DNA of 64,000 bases from Caenispirillum salinarum AK4 (GTDB taxonomy: Bacteria; Pseudomonadota; Alphaproteobacteria; Rhodospirillales; Rhodospirillaceae): assembly GCF_000315795.1 (NCBI RefSeq), contig NZ_ANHY01000003.1, positions 124,001 to 188,000 of the forward strand, read 5' to 3'. The position numbers and the translations under genes are program-made. Below, in pieces: positions 44,533 through 55,438 of this stretch; the first letter of the stretch is position 1; the number at the start of each line of letters is the position of its first letter. The notes beneath the pieces were generated by a model that saw only the letters and a program-made list of their open reading frames with translations, did not search any database and had not been told where the DNA came from.

Positions 44533-46107
44533 TTACTCGGCGGCGGCGGCCTTGCCGGGGCGGCCGATGAGGGAGTGGCCGGTCATCTCGGCGGGCTGCG
44601 GCCGGCCCATGAGCGCCAGGACGGTCGGCGCCAGGTCGGCCAGGCGGCCGTCGGACAGGCTGTCCACACCCTCAGGCGCGTTGACCAGAACGGCGTCCAC
44701 CTTGCCGACGGTGTGGGCGGTGTGAGGCGCGCCGGTCTCGGGGTCACGCATCATCTCGGCGTTGCCGTGGTCGGCGGTGACGATCATGGTGCCGCCGGCC
44801 TTCTTCAGCGCCTCTTCCAGGCGGCCGAGGGAGATGTCGACGGTTTCCGCGGCCTTGATGGCGGCGTCCAGCATGCCGGTGTGGCCGACCATGTCGCCGT
44901 TGGCGAAGTTCACCACGATCAGGTCGAAGGTGCCGCCCTCGATGGCCTCGACCAGCTTGTCGGTGACCTCGGGCGCGCTCATTTCCGGCTGCAGGTCGTA
45001 CGTGGCGACCTTGGGGCTGGGGACCAGGATGCGTTCCTCGCCGGGGTAGACCGTTTCCTCGCCGCCGTTCAGGAAGAAGGTGACATGGGCGTATTTTTCC
45101 GTCTCGGCAATGCGCAGCTGCTTGAGGCCGGCGTCGGCGATCACCTGGCCCAGGATGCCCGTCAGGGTCTCGGGCGGGAACAGGGCCGTCAGCCACTTGG
45201 TGTGGGCCTTGGAGTATTCCGTCATGCCGGCGGCGGCGGCGAAGTCGACAACGCGGCTGCGCGCCCAGCCGTCGAAGTCTTTGTCCAAGAGCGCCTGGGT
45301 GATCTCGCGGGCGCGGTCGGCACGGAAGTTGGCGAACAGCACGCCGTCGCCGTCCTTCGCCCCGGCATAGTCGCCGACGATGGCCGGCACGATGAACTCG
45401 TCGGTCTTGCCGTCGGCGTAGGAGGAGCCCACCAGGTCCAGCGCGTCGGGGTGCGAGGCGCCGGTGCCGTCGACGATGGCGTCATAGGCCTTCTGCACAC
45501 GGTCCCAGCGGTTGTCGCGGTCCATGGCGAAGTAGCGCCCGGCGACGGTGGCGACGGCCACGTTGTTCAGGCCCTCGATGTCCTTGAGGAACTTCGCCAG
45601 GAAGTCCTTGCCCGATTGCGGCGGGGTGTCGCGGCCGTCCATGAAGGCGTGGACCCGTACCGGCACGCCGGCCTCGGAACAGGCCTTGGCGAGCGCGACC
45701 ATGTGGTCCTGGTGGCTGTGCACGCCGCCGGGGCTGAGGAGGCCCATGAGGTGGGCGGTGCCGCCGGTCTTCTTCAGCGTGTCGATGAAGGTGGCGAGTT
45801 CGGGGTTGGAGAAGAACGAGCCGTCCTTGATGGCGCTGTCGATGCGGGGCAGGTCCTGCATGACGACACGCCCGGCGCCGATGTTCATGTGCCCGACCTC
45901 GGAGTTGCCCATCTGGCCTTCCGGCAGGCCGACGGCATTGCCCGCGGTTTCGACCAGCGCCTTGGGGCACGACGCCATGAGGCGGTCCCAGTGCGGCGTC
46001 TTGGCGAGGGCGATGGCGTTGTCCTCACGCTCCTCGCGGTGGCCCCAGCCGTCCAGGATGCACAGGACGACGGGCTTGGGCGGGCGGCGGTCGGTGGCAG
46101 CGGTCAT
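44533..46107 (-). CDS. gpmI: 2,3-bisphosphoglycerate-independent phosphoglycerate mutase
   Basis: A 524-residue metal-dependent enzyme of the alkaline-phosphatase superfamily that interconverts 3- and 2-phosphoglycerate. Motifs: VLCILDGWGHRE near residue 14, nucleophile Ser69 in GQMGNSEVGHMNIGAG, HAFMDGRDTPP near 133, FANGDMVGHTG near 413, and TADHGNAEMM near 448. The ATG at 46107 has a GAGGGA ribosome-binding site; 15 in-frame codons upstream are not conserved. In many relatives gpmI directly follows rlmH; here a toxin-antitoxin pair lies between them. Confidence 0.97.
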   Translation of the reverse strand: MTAATDRRPPKPVVLCILDGWGHREEREDNAIALAKTPHWDRLMASCPKALVETAGNAVGLPEGQMGNSEVGHMNIGAGRVVMQDLPRIDSAIKDGSFFSNPELATFIDTLKKTGGTAHLMGLLSPGGVHSHQDHMVALAKACSEAGVPVRVHAFMDGRDTPPQSGKDFLAKFLKDIEGLNNVAVATVAGRYFAMDRDNRWDRVQKAYDAIVDGTGASHPDALDLVGSSYADGKTDEFIVPAIVGDYAGAKDGDGVLFANFRADRAREITQALLDKDFDGWARSRVVDFAAAAGMTEYSKAHTKWLTALFPPETLTGILGQVIADAGLKQLRIAETEKYAHVTFFLNGGEETVYPGEERILVPSPKVATYDLQPEMSAPEVTDKLVEAIEGGTFDLIVVNFANGDMVGHTGMLDAAIKAAETVDISLGRLEEALKKAGGTMIVTADHGNAEMMRDPETGAPHTAHTVGKVDAVLVNAPEGVDSLSDGRLADLAPTVLALMGRPQPAEMTGHSLIGRPGKAAAAE

Positions 46108-46199
46108 CGGTCCCTCATCGGCTGGAACAACGGGTGTTAACGGCTGCCCCATAAATAGAGCGAACCGGCCGGGAGTTCCACCGGGGAAAGGGTCACGGG

Positions 46200-46637
46200 T
46201 TATTCCTCGTCGCGCGGAATGCGGTGAAGAGCGGCGCCAGCCAGGGCGTCAATGCGCTCCACCACCTGAGACAGAAGTTTCTGCGGAATGGTGCCGTAGT
46301 CGAACTGATCCAGTCGCCCGCCCGGAATAGGGAACATGTGGTCGCCCGGCCATAGGAACTCGTTCAGGTCGGTCGCGATGATCCACGATCGCTGTTGATC
46401 CAGGCCGAGATGGTCCTTCACCCGGCGAGGGATTTCGACGCCATGCGCGGCGGCGTCCGGCTGACGGTGCGTCACGGGCGCCACAGTCACCTGGGTTCCC
46501 CCCGCCCGCTCCGCGATGGCGAGCACAATGACGCAGGGGCGCCGTTTCTCGCCTTGCGTCGCCCCGTCCTCGTGTTCATGGCTCCAGAGAAATTCGTAGC
46601 AGATCACCAAGCCAGGATGGGGGCGGGGCAGGGGCAT
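46200..46637 (-). CDS. PemK/MazF-like growth-inhibitor toxin
   Basis: A 145-residue protein resembling the alphaproteobacterial PemK-like toxins. It begins MPLPRPHPGLVICYEFLWSH, where P-x-P-G-L-V-I is the typical start, and contains KRRPCVIVLAIAE near residue 31 and WIIATDLNEFLWPGDH near 85. MazF-fold toxins are sequence-specific mRNA endoribonucleases. The gene is 7 bp downstream of a Phd/YefM-type antitoxin, a hybrid pairing seen in some genomes. ATG at 46635-46637 on the minus strand is the clear start. Activity is inferred from family and context. Confidence 0.83.
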   Translation of the reverse strand: MPLPRPHPGLVICYEFLWSHEHEDGATQGEKRRPCVIVLAIAERAGGTQVTVAPVTHRQPDAAAHGVEIPRRVKDHLGLDQQRSWIIATDLNEFLWPGDHMFPIPGGRLDQFDYGTIPQKLLSQVVERIDALAGAALHRIPRDEE

Positions 46638-46644
46638 CGGTCCC

Positions 46645-46914
46645 TCAGTCCTCCATCAGCCGGTCGAGGTCGGAGAACTCCTCGGGTACCCGCGCGGCGC
46701 GTAGCGCCTGGCGCTGCTCCTCGGTCAGGTCGGCAGGCGTGAGGTGGCGCCGGGTCGTTCTTGCGCGGAGCTTCTGGAATTCGGCATAATCCTCGGGCGA
46801 GACGAAGTAACCCGTCGTCTCGCCATGGTTCACCACCTGAATCGGCTGGCGGCGGACTTCCCGCTGATATTCGCTGAAGCGCTGCTTGAAGTGGGTCGCA
46901 GAGGTCGTCAGCAT
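46645..46914 (-). CDS. Phd/YefM-type antitoxin
   Basis: An 89-residue protein starting MLTTSATHFKQRFSEYQREV, with the Phd/YefM core RQPIQVVNHGETTGYFVSPEDYAEF (about residues 22-46, a DNA-binding dimer fold) and a C-terminal helical tail ending FSDLDRLMED that would bind the toxin. ATG at 46914 begins at the conserved fold; in-frame codons upstream are not conserved. It precedes the PemK-like toxin by 7 bp. The 174 bp between it and rlmH should hold the autoregulated promoter; nothing else was seen there. Confidence 0.87.
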   Translation of the reverse strand: MLTTSATHFKQRFSEYQREVRRQPIQVVNHGETTGYFVSPEDYAEFQKLRARTTRRHLTPADLTEEQRQALRAARVPEEFSDLDRLMED

Positions 46915-47088
46915 GATACTCTCCAGGCGAAAGCCATTTTGAACATAATGAACATTTTTGCCACCCGCCGCAAGCGGCGACCTTGCCTGGCATCGCTCGT
47001 GTGATAGTCTTCCCGCGGACACCCCGGTGACGCCTCTGCCCAGCATGCGCCCGGGGTACATTTTTGTCCGCCGCCAGCCGCTGCGCCC

Positions 47089-47547
47089 TCACGCCCGGTG
47101 ATACGGGTGCCCCTCCAGGATGCTTTGCGCCCGGAACAACTGCTCGGCCAGCATGGCGCGGACCAGCATGTGGGGCCAGGTCATGGGGGAAAGGCTGAGC
47201 AGCGCGTCCGCCCGCGCCCGCACCGCGTCGCCATGGCCGTCGGCGCCGCCGATCAGGAAGGCCACGCACGGCGCGCCGCGCTCCAGCCAGCCGCCGTAGA
47301 CCTTGGCGAAGGCTTCCGACCCGTAGGTCTTGCCACGCTCGTCCAGGGCCACCACCACCGCGCCCGCCGGCACGCAGGCCAGCAGCAGGTCGGCTTCGCG
47401 CGCCTTGCGTTCGGGGCCGGACACGGGCCGCTTTTCCTCCACCTCGCGCAGGTCGAGGGGGAGTTTCAGGCGGCTCGCGTACTGCTCGAACAGGGCGCGC
47501 TCGGGGCCTTTTTTCGCGCGCCCGACGGCGGCGAGCATCAGTTTCAT
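47089..47547 (-). CDS. rlmH: 23S rRNA (pseudouridine1915-N3)-methyltransferase RlmH
   Basis: A 152-residue SPOUT methyltransferase that modifies pseudouridine 1915 in helix 69 of 23S rRNA. It begins MKLMLAAVGRAKKGPERALF, with VVALDERGKTYGSEAFAKVY near residue 67 and the knot segment FLIGGADGHGDAV near 98. The family-typical C-terminus ends in a YHR-like tail (HPYHRA). The start ATG at 47547 gives normal length. It is 97 bp downstream of rsfS in the conserved nadD-rsfS-rlmH order. Confidence 0.97.
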   Translation of the reverse strand: MKLMLAAVGRAKKGPERALFEQYASRLKLPLDLREVEEKRPVSGPERKAREADLLLACVPAGAVVVALDERGKTYGSEAFAKVYGGWLERGAPCVAFLIGGADGHGDAVRARADALLSLSPMTWPHMLVRAMLAEQLFRAQSILEGHPYHRA

Positions 47548-47644
47548 CGGGTCGGTGTCATCCGGTTCCGGTCACTCCGCCGCTCCTTTCCGTCCTGGGT
47601 CCCGTCAGAAGGACCCGGTCGCGGAGGCGGCGGCGGTCAGGACC

Positions 47645-48004
47645 TCACGCCGGCGTCGGCGCGAAGGAGCCCGCGGACGGCGCCATGGCGCGCGCCGGCG
47701 GCGCAACGCCCCACATCTTTTCCAGATTGTAGAAGGCGCGAACCTCGGGCCGGAACAGATGAACCACGACGTCCCCGGCATCCAGCAGGACCCAGTCGCC
47801 GGCGGCCTTGCCCTCGACGGTGACGCCAAGGCCCAGGGCCTTCAGCTTCTCCGCCAGGTGGTCAGCCATGGCCCCGACCTGCCGCGAGCTGCGGCCGGAC
47901 GCGATGACCATGTATTCGGCGATGGAGGATTTGCCGGCAAGGGCGATGACAGTGATGTCCTCGGCCTTGTCATCGTCGAGGGACGTCTCGACCAGGTCGA
48001 CCAC
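47645..48004 (-). CDS. rsfS: Ribosomal silencing factor RsfS (start uncertain, possible frameshift)
   Basis: A 119-residue frame (from GTG at 48004) with the RsfS/Iojap core SLDDDKAEDITVIALAGKSSIAEYMVIASGR and a DWVLLDAGDVVVHLFRPEVR segment. RsfS binds bL14 and blocks subunit joining in starvation. No ATG opens this frame. An ATG at 48056 lies 17 bp inside the end of nadD but runs to a stop after 7 codons. Removing one A from the A4 run about 20 bp after that ATG would join it in frame to the rsfS body, giving a natural N-terminus ([14 protein letters not shown]). Either a sequence error or a real one-base insertion explains this; GTG 48004 is then a fallback start. Confidence 0.85.
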   Translation of the reverse strand: MVDLVETSLDDDKAEDITVIALAGKSSIAEYMVIASGRSSRQVGAMADHLAEKLKALGLGVTVEGKAAGDWVLLDAGDVVVHLFRPEVRAFYNLEKMWGVAPPARAMAPSAGSFAPTPA

Positions 48005-48039
48005 TTCCGCCGGGTCGATGGGCGTATGCGGGTCAGGTT

Positions 48040-48765
48040 TTATGGTTTCGCTCCATTGGCAAAACGGTGCGCGCCGTGACCAGTGGCGCCACGGGACCCT
48101 CCCGTGGAGCCGCCGGCACCATGCCGGCCGGCGCGGATCGCGGTGGCGGATTGGGGGTGTCGACGAATGGGAAGAAAGACCCACGCGGGGGCCTGGGTTC
48201 CCGCAAGAACCGGCGCCTTTCGTAACGGCAGCCGATCCTTGGCGAATCGCCGCGCCGCCTTGCTCGCCAACGCCCGATAAGAATAGGGCGAACGGTCGAA
48301 GACGGCAACGGGCAGCGTGCGAAAGATCGATGACCACCGCCGCCAGCGGTCGATCTGCACCAGGTTGTCCGCCCCCATGATCCAGACGAACCGGGCATGC
48401 GGATACCGTCGGGTCAGGACCCGGAGCGTATCGGCGGTGTAGCGGGTGCCGAGCCGCGACTCGATGGTGGTCACCCGAATGCGCGGATGCGCCGTCACCA
48501 GGCGCGCGCCGTCCGCGCGCTGTCCTTGCGGGGCCATGCCGCGGGCAGACTTCAAGGGATTCTGCGGGCTGACCAGCCACCACACCTCGTCCAGGTCCAG
48601 GCGCTTCAGTGCCTCCAGCGAGATGTAGCGGTGGCCGTCGTGCGCCGGGTTGAAGGACCCGCCCAGCAGGCCGACCCGCACCCGCCGCCGATCCCCGTAG
48701 GTCGGCAGCGGATCGTTCGGATCGGCGGCACCGTGCAGGGCAGGAGGGATCACTTCGGCCGGCAC
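48040..48765 (-). CDS. nadD: Nicotinate-nucleotide adenylyltransferase
   Basis: A 241-residue NadD that makes deamido-NAD from nicotinate mononucleotide and ATP. The nucleotidyltransferase motif is [17 protein letters not shown] near residue 33, followed by [11 protein letters not shown] and [14 protein letters not shown] near 131; [10 protein letters not shown] marks the usual end. About 29 Gly/His/Arg-rich residues follow that are not typical. The start is GTG at 48765, overlapping the end of proA by 16 bp; a GTG at 48753 is possible. It belongs to the proBA-nadD-rsfS run. Confidence 0.95.
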   Translation of the reverse strand: MPAEVIPPALHGAADPNDPLPTYGDRRRVRVGLLGGSFNPAHDGHRYISLEALKRLDLDEVWWLVSPQNPLKSARGMAPQGQRADGARLVTAHPRIRVTTIESRLGTRYTADTLRVLTRRYPHARFVWIMGADNLVQIDRWRRWSSIFRTLPVAVFDRSPYSYRALASKAARRFAKDRLPLRKAPVLAGTQAPAWVFLPIRRHPQSATAIRAGRHGAGGSTGGSRGATGHGAHRFANGAKP

Positions 48766-50051
48766 TGGCCCTCGCCGCGCACCTTGTACTTGAAGGTCGT
48801 CAGCTGCTCCACGCCCACCGGGCCGCGCGCGTGCAGCTTGCCGGTGGAGATGCCGATCTCCGCCCCCATGCCGAACTCGCCGCCGTCGGCGAACTGGGTG
48901 GAGGCGTTGTGCATGACGATGGCGCTGTCGACCTCGTTCATGAACCGCTCCGCCGCATCCGCATCCTCGGTGAGGATCGATTCGGTGTGCTGGCTGGAGT
49001 AGGTGTTGATGTGGCGGATGGCGTCGTCCAGGCCGTCGACCACCTTCACGCTGATGATGGCGTCCAGGTATTCCGTCTGCCAGTCCAGTTCCCCGGCGGC
49101 GATGACACGATCATCCGCCTTGCGCACCGTCTCGTCGCCGCGCACCTCGCAGCCCGCGTCGATGAGGTCGCGCACCAGCTGCGGCAGCAGGCTTTCCGAG
49201 AGCGCCCGGTCCACCAGCAGCGTTTCCGTCGCACCGCAGATGCCCGTGCGGCGCATCTTGGCGTTGACCACCACCTCGCGCGCCAGATCGGGCTTGGCAG
49301 CCGCGTGCACGTAGGTATGGCAGATGCCGTCCAGGTGCTTGAACATGGGGATGCGGCTTTCCGCCGACAGCCGCGCAATCAGGCTCTTGCCGCCGCGCGG
49401 GACGATGACGTCGATGAAGTCCGTCGCCGTGATCATCGCGCCGACGAAGGCCCGGTCGGTGGTCGGCGCCATCTGGATGGCGTCGGCGGGCAGGCCGGCG
49501 GCTTCCAGCCCCTGGCGCAGGCAGGCGAGGATCGCGCGGGAGGAATGGAAGCTCTCCGATCCGCCGCGCAGCACCACCGCGTTGCCCGACTTCAGGCAGA
49601 GCGCCCCGGCATCGGCGGTGACGTTGGGCCGGCTTTCATAGATGACGCCGATCACCCCCAGCGGCACACGGACGCGCTGAAGCTTGAGCCCGTTGGGCCG
49701 GTCCCATTCCGCCATCACCGCACCCACGGGATCGGGCAGGGACGCGATGGCCTCCAGCCCCTGGGCCATGCCCTCGATGCGGGCGTCGCTCAGTTCCAGC
49801 CGGTCGAGCATGGCCGCCGTCAGCCCCTTCTCGCGGCCGGCATCCATGTCGAGCGCGTTGGCGGCCTGGATCTCGGCGACGCCAGAGCGCAGGGCGGAAG
49901 CGGCGGCCTTCAGCGCGGCGTCCTTCGGTCCCGACGGCGTGCGCGCGAGAACCAGGGCCGCGGCCTTGGCACGGCGGCCGATGTCGGCCATCAGGTCGCG
50001 GACGTCGACGCCCGAGGCGTCGCGGTCGGAAAGCACGTCGGTGGAAGCCAT
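48750..50051 (-). CDS. proA: Glutamate-5-semialdehyde dehydrogenase (gamma-glutamyl phosphate reductase)
   Basis: A 433-residue ALDH-superfamily enzyme of proline synthesis that reduces gamma-glutamyl phosphate with NADPH. The catalytic cysteine is in [14 protein letters not shown] near residue 270; [26 protein letters not shown] near 131 is the family signature and [20 protein letters not shown] is near 391. ATG at 50051 begins the protein; 7 more in-frame codons upstream are possible. It follows proB by 17 bp and overlaps nadD. In contrast to the ALDH homologue at 10170-11573, its catalytic residue is intact. Confidence 0.97.
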   Translation of the reverse strand: MASTDVLSDRDASGVDVRDLMADIGRRAKAAALVLARTPSGPKDAALKAAASALRSGVAEIQAANALDMDAGREKGLTAAMLDRLELSDARIEGMAQGLEAIASLPDPVGAVMAEWDRPNGLKLQRVRVPLGVIGVIYESRPNVTADAGALCLKSGNAVVLRGGSESFHSSRAILACLRQGLEAAGLPADAIQMAPTTDRAFVGAMITATDFIDVIVPRGGKSLIARLSAESRIPMFKHLDGICHTYVHAAAKPDLAREVVVNAKMRRTGICGATETLLVDRALSESLLPQLVRDLIDAGCEVRGDETVRKADDRVIAAGELDWQTEYLDAIISVKVVDGLDDAIRHINTYSSQHTESILTEDADAAERFMNEVDSAIVMHNASTQFADGGEFGMGAEIGISTGKLHARGPVGVEQLTTFKYKVRGEGQCRPK

Positions 50052-50068
50052 GGCGCTGCTATTCCCTC

Positions 50069-52709
<2,641 letters not shown>

Positions 52710-52745
52710 ACCGTGCTCTCCTTACCTGAACTGGATTCCCTGGGA

Positions 52746-53045
52746 TCAGCCGGTGATGCCGGTGATCTTGACCAGGGTCTTGTGCTGGCGGTGGCCGTTC
52801 TTGCGACGGTAGTTCTGGCGGCGCTTCTTCTTGAAGACGATGACCTTGTCGTCGCGGAACTGCTTGAGGACCTCGCCCGTCACGGACGCGCCGTCCACGA
52901 TCGGGGCGCCGACCTTGTCGCCGACCATCAGCACGGTGTCGAACGTGACGGACTCGCCCGCCTCGGAGCCGAGCTTCTCGATGGCGATGACGTCGTCCTG
53001 AGCGACCTTGTACTGCTTCCCGCCGGTCTTGATGACTGCGAACAT
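52746..53045 (-). CDS. rplU: 50S ribosomal protein bL21
   Basis: A 99-residue bL21. It starts [20 protein letters not shown] and has the family C-terminal signature [19 protein letters not shown]. It is a globular protein bound to 23S rRNA. The ATG at 53045 is standard. It heads the rplU-rpmA operon behind a near-consensus promoter at 53104-53131. Confidence 0.98.
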   Translation of the reverse strand: MFAVIKTGGKQYKVAQDDVIAIEKLGSEAGESVTFDTVLMVGDKVGAPIVDGASVTGEVLKQFRDDKVIVFKKKRRQNYRRKNGHRQHKTLVKITGITG

Positions 53046-53103
53046 GGTGGTGCAACCTTGACTGAAACGTGGGCGGAGCGAGGCCCCGCGGATGGAGCCG
53101 GGA

Positions 53104-53131
53104 AATATACAGACGCCGCCGCGCCTGTCAA
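53104..53131 (-). promoter_or_regulatory. Promoter of rplU-rpmA
   Basis: Minus strand TTGACA (53126-53131, perfect) and TATATT (53104-53109, 5 of 6) with a 16-bp spacer, 59 bp before the rplU start. This is the best sigma70-type promoter in the window. Confidence 0.85.
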
Positions 53132-53275
53132 TGCCCGTATCGGGCTTTTTCAGGCGGGCGTCTGGAGGCCGCTTTTACCGGCGGGTCGGCCGGTGTGCGG
53201 CGGCGTGTCCGTAAGAGCCCCGGGCGTGGATCGGGCTGCACGGGATCGTCGAATGAAAATTTTTCGACGCCCCTG

Positions 53276-53304
53276 TTGCGTGGGGAGGGAGCTTACGTTA
53301 TGTA
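53276..53304 (+). promoter_or_regulatory. Promoter of tRNA-Ser (CGA)
   Basis: TTGCGT (53276-53281) and TATGTA (53299-53304) are spaced 17 bp, 49 bp upstream of the tRNA. The rest of the 53140-53353 gap holds only short palindromes, for example CGTCGAA/TTCGACG near 53248-53267. Confidence 0.6.
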
Positions 53305-53353
53305 TCGGCCTCCCGCAAGCGACCGACGCAAAAAACTGCGGCCTTTTCAGTGC

Positions 53354-53443
<90 letters not shown>

Positions 53444-53532
53444 CCTTCCCTCAGCCTTCCGCAATGGCCAGCGCTCCCCCCGGCGGGGTGCCGCGTTGTT
53501 CCCGACACGTCACAGTCTCGGGAGGACGCACC

Positions 53533-54015
53533 ATGCTTCGTCGTGTCAGAGGCCTGCCGCTCGCGGCCGGTCTGGTCATTTCGATCGCCCTGCCGGCCGG
53601 CGCCCAGGCGCAGGAACGTTCCGCCACCGTCACCACCGCGACCAGCGAGGAGTACGAACAGGGCTACCTCGCCACGCAGGACGGCCGGGCACTCTATATG
53701 TTCACGCTCGACCAGCGCGGTCAGGGCGAGTCGGCCGCCGTCTCGCACTGCGAGGACGACTGCGCCGAGGCATGGCCGCCGTTCCTGAGCGATGGCCCGC
53801 CCCAGGCAGGGCCGGGCGTGAAGGAGGGTCTGCTCGGCACCATCCAACGGCCCGGCGGCGGCACGCAGGTCACCTACGCGGGCTGGCCGCTCTATCGCTA
53901 CTTCCGCGACCAGAGCGACGAGTTCCAGACCCACGGCCAAGCCCTGGAGACCCACGGCGGGTACTGGTACCTGCTGCATCCCGACGGCACGGTGATCGAG
54001 GATCGCGAGTTCTGA
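53533..54015 (+). CDS. Exported protein with secreted-repeat (lipoprotein_15-like) domains
   Basis: A 160-residue protein with a signal peptide (MLRRVRGLPLAAGLVISIALPAGAQA). The mature part has the pattern of the 'secreted repeat of unknown function' family: a first unit with LYMFTLDQRGQGESAAVSHCEDDCAEAWPP and a second with YAGWPLYRYFRDQ. The two cysteines in HCEDDCAEAWPP are a hallmark. Homologues occur as periplasmic or lipid-anchored proteins of unknown function; this one has no lipobox. ATG at 53533 has a GGAGGA ribosome-binding site. It is a single gene after the tRNA. Confidence 0.85.
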   Translation: MLRRVRGLPLAAGLVISIALPAGAQAQERSATVTTATSEEYEQGYLATQDGRALYMFTLDQRGQGESAAVSHCEDDCAEAWPPFLSDGPPQAGPGVKEGLLGTIQRPGGGTQVTYAGWPLYRYFRDQSDEFQTHGQALETHGGYWYLLHPDGTVIEDREF

Positions 54016-54116
54016 CGGCGCCGGGGGCGCGTTCTGCGGTCGGTCGCGGGAAACCGGTTGCGGGCGATGGGGCGTATATCCTTCAGGATATCCCGTCGAA
54101 CAGTCCAGGAGGTCCC

Positions 54117-54410
54117 ATGAAGACCCGCATTCCCGCCGCCCTTCTCGCCGCGGCCGCGCTGGCCGCCTGCACCGCCGGCGAGGCGTCCTTCGGTGAGCGC
54201 CTGCGCACCGAGGGGCAGGAAACCGCCGCCGTTGGTGAACGCTGGATCGAAGGACAGCAGATGGTCGAGCGCGGCGAGAAGCTCATCCGCGAGGGCCGCA
54301 AGGACGTCCGCTCCGGCGAACGCAAGATCGACAAGGGCGAGGATCTGGTGGAGGACGGCCGCGAGATGATGGCTCGCGCCGAACGGACCTATCCGGCCGC
54401 CGCCAACTGA
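54117..54410 (+). CDS. Small lipoprotein with glycine-centred heptad repeats
   Basis: A 97-residue predicted lipoprotein (signal MKTRIPAALLAAAALAAC, Cys18). The mature part is highly charged and repetitive: glycine occurs at residues 26, 33, 40, 46, 53, 60, 67, 74 and 81, that is every seven residues with one 6-residue step. The best units are VERGEKL, IREGRKD, VRSGERK, IDKGEDL and VEDGREM. This suggests a long helix or rod with a glycine stripe, perhaps an Lpp-like periplasmic spacer; function is not known. No named family was recognised. ATG at 54117 follows AGGAGG. A terminator follows 34 bp later. Confidence 0.83.
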   Translation: MKTRIPAALLAAAALAACTAGEASFGERLRTEGQETAAVGERWIEGQQMVERGEKLIREGRKDVRSGERKIDKGEDLVEDGREMMARAERTYPAAAN

Positions 54411-54444
54411 TCCACCGCCCTTGGCAAATGCGCCGGCGGATCAC

Positions 54445-54484
54445 ACCTCCCGAAAGAGCCGTCGCCGCCCTTCGGGAGGTTTTT
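54445..54484 (+). terminator. Rho-independent terminator whose 3' arm contains the next gene's Shine-Dalgarno
   Basis: ACCTCCCGAA pairs with TTCGGGAGGT (10 bp, extended by a G-C pair past a bulged A) with a loop of about 13 nt, followed by TTTT. GGAGG in the 3' arm (54475-54479) lies 6 bp before the ATG of the aldo/keto reductase gene at 54486. Confidence 0.85.
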
Positions 54485-54485
54485 C

Positions 54486-55427
54486 ATGCCCGCATCGCCG
54501 CTCACCGTCCGTCCCACCCGCCGGGCCGTGCTCGCCGGCCTGGCCGCCGGCGGAGCCGCGCTGGCGCTGCCGCCGGGCCTTGCGCGGGCGCAGCAGAACC
54601 CGGCGCGGACCAAGGCGGTGCCGTCGACGGGGCAGGCGATCCCCGTCATCGGCATGGGCACCTGGATCACCTTCAACGTCGGCCAGGACCCCAAGCTGCG
54701 GTCCGAGCGCACCGAGGTGCTGCGCGCCTTCTTCGCCCACGGCGGCGGCGTGATCGATTCCTCGCCCATGTACGGATCGTCGCAGGCGGTGGTCGGGCAC
54801 GGGCTGGATGAACTGGGCCACCCGCCGGGGCTGATTGCCGCCGACAAGGTGTGGACATCCGACGGCGACGACGGGCCCGGGCAGATCCGCGAAAGCCTGA
54901 GGGACTGGGGCATCCCGCGCTTCAACCTGCTGCAGGTCCACAACCTGCGGGCCTGGCGGCCGCACCTGGAGACCCTGTTCGCCATGAAGGAGGCCGGAGA
55001 GCTGGCGCATGTGGGCATCACCACGTCGCACGGGCGGCGGCACGGCGAGATGGAGGCGGTCATGCGCGACCACCCCATCGATTTCGTGCAGCTGACCTAC
55101 AACGCCGTCGACCGCGAGGCGGAGGCCCGCCTTCTGCCGTTGGCACAGGAGAAGGGCATCGCCGTCATCGCCAACCGCCCGTTCCGCCGCAGCGCGCTGG
55201 TTGACCGGGTCCAGCGCCATCCGCTGCCGGCCTTCGCCGCCGAGGCGGGATGCGAGACGTGGCCGGCGCTGCTGCTGAAGTACATTGTCAGCCACCCGGC
55301 CGTCACCTGCGCCATCCCGGCGACGACGCAGGTGGTTCACATGCGCGAGAACATGGCGGCGGCGCGCGGTCCCGTGCTCGACGAGGCCCTGCGCCGCCGC
55401 ATCGCCGACGTAGTGGCGGCGTTGTAG
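54486..55427 (+). CDS. Aldo/keto reductase family protein with Tat-type signal
   Basis: A 313-residue protein. The N-terminus has a twin-arginine-like signal (PTRRAVLAGLAAGGAALALP, likely cleaved after ARAQ), then an aldo/keto reductase (beta/alpha)8 barrel. Candidate tetrad residues are Asp and Tyr in IDSSPMYGSSQ, Lys in AADKVW and His in LLQVHNL. AKRs use NAD(P)H, which is not expected in the periplasm, so the exported state is notable; a few Tat-exported AKR homologues are annotated in proteobacteria. Its Shine-Dalgarno is inside the stem of the preceding terminator. It is convergent with the protease lipoprotein gene. Confidence 0.86.
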   Translation: MPASPLTVRPTRRAVLAGLAAGGAALALPPGLARAQQNPARTKAVPSTGQAIPVIGMGTWITFNVGQDPKLRSERTEVLRAFFAHGGGVIDSSPMYGSSQAVVGHGLDELGHPPGLIAADKVWTSDGDDGPGQIRESLRDWGIPRFNLLQVHNLRAWRPHLETLFAMKEAGELAHVGITTSHGRRHGEMEAVMRDHPIDFVQLTYNAVDREAEARLLPLAQEKGIAVIANRPFRRSALVDRVQRHPLPAFAAEAGCETWPALLLKYIVSHPAVTCAIPATTQVVHMRENMAAARGPVLDEALRRRIADVVAAL

Positions 55428-55438
55428 CCCGGCACCGG

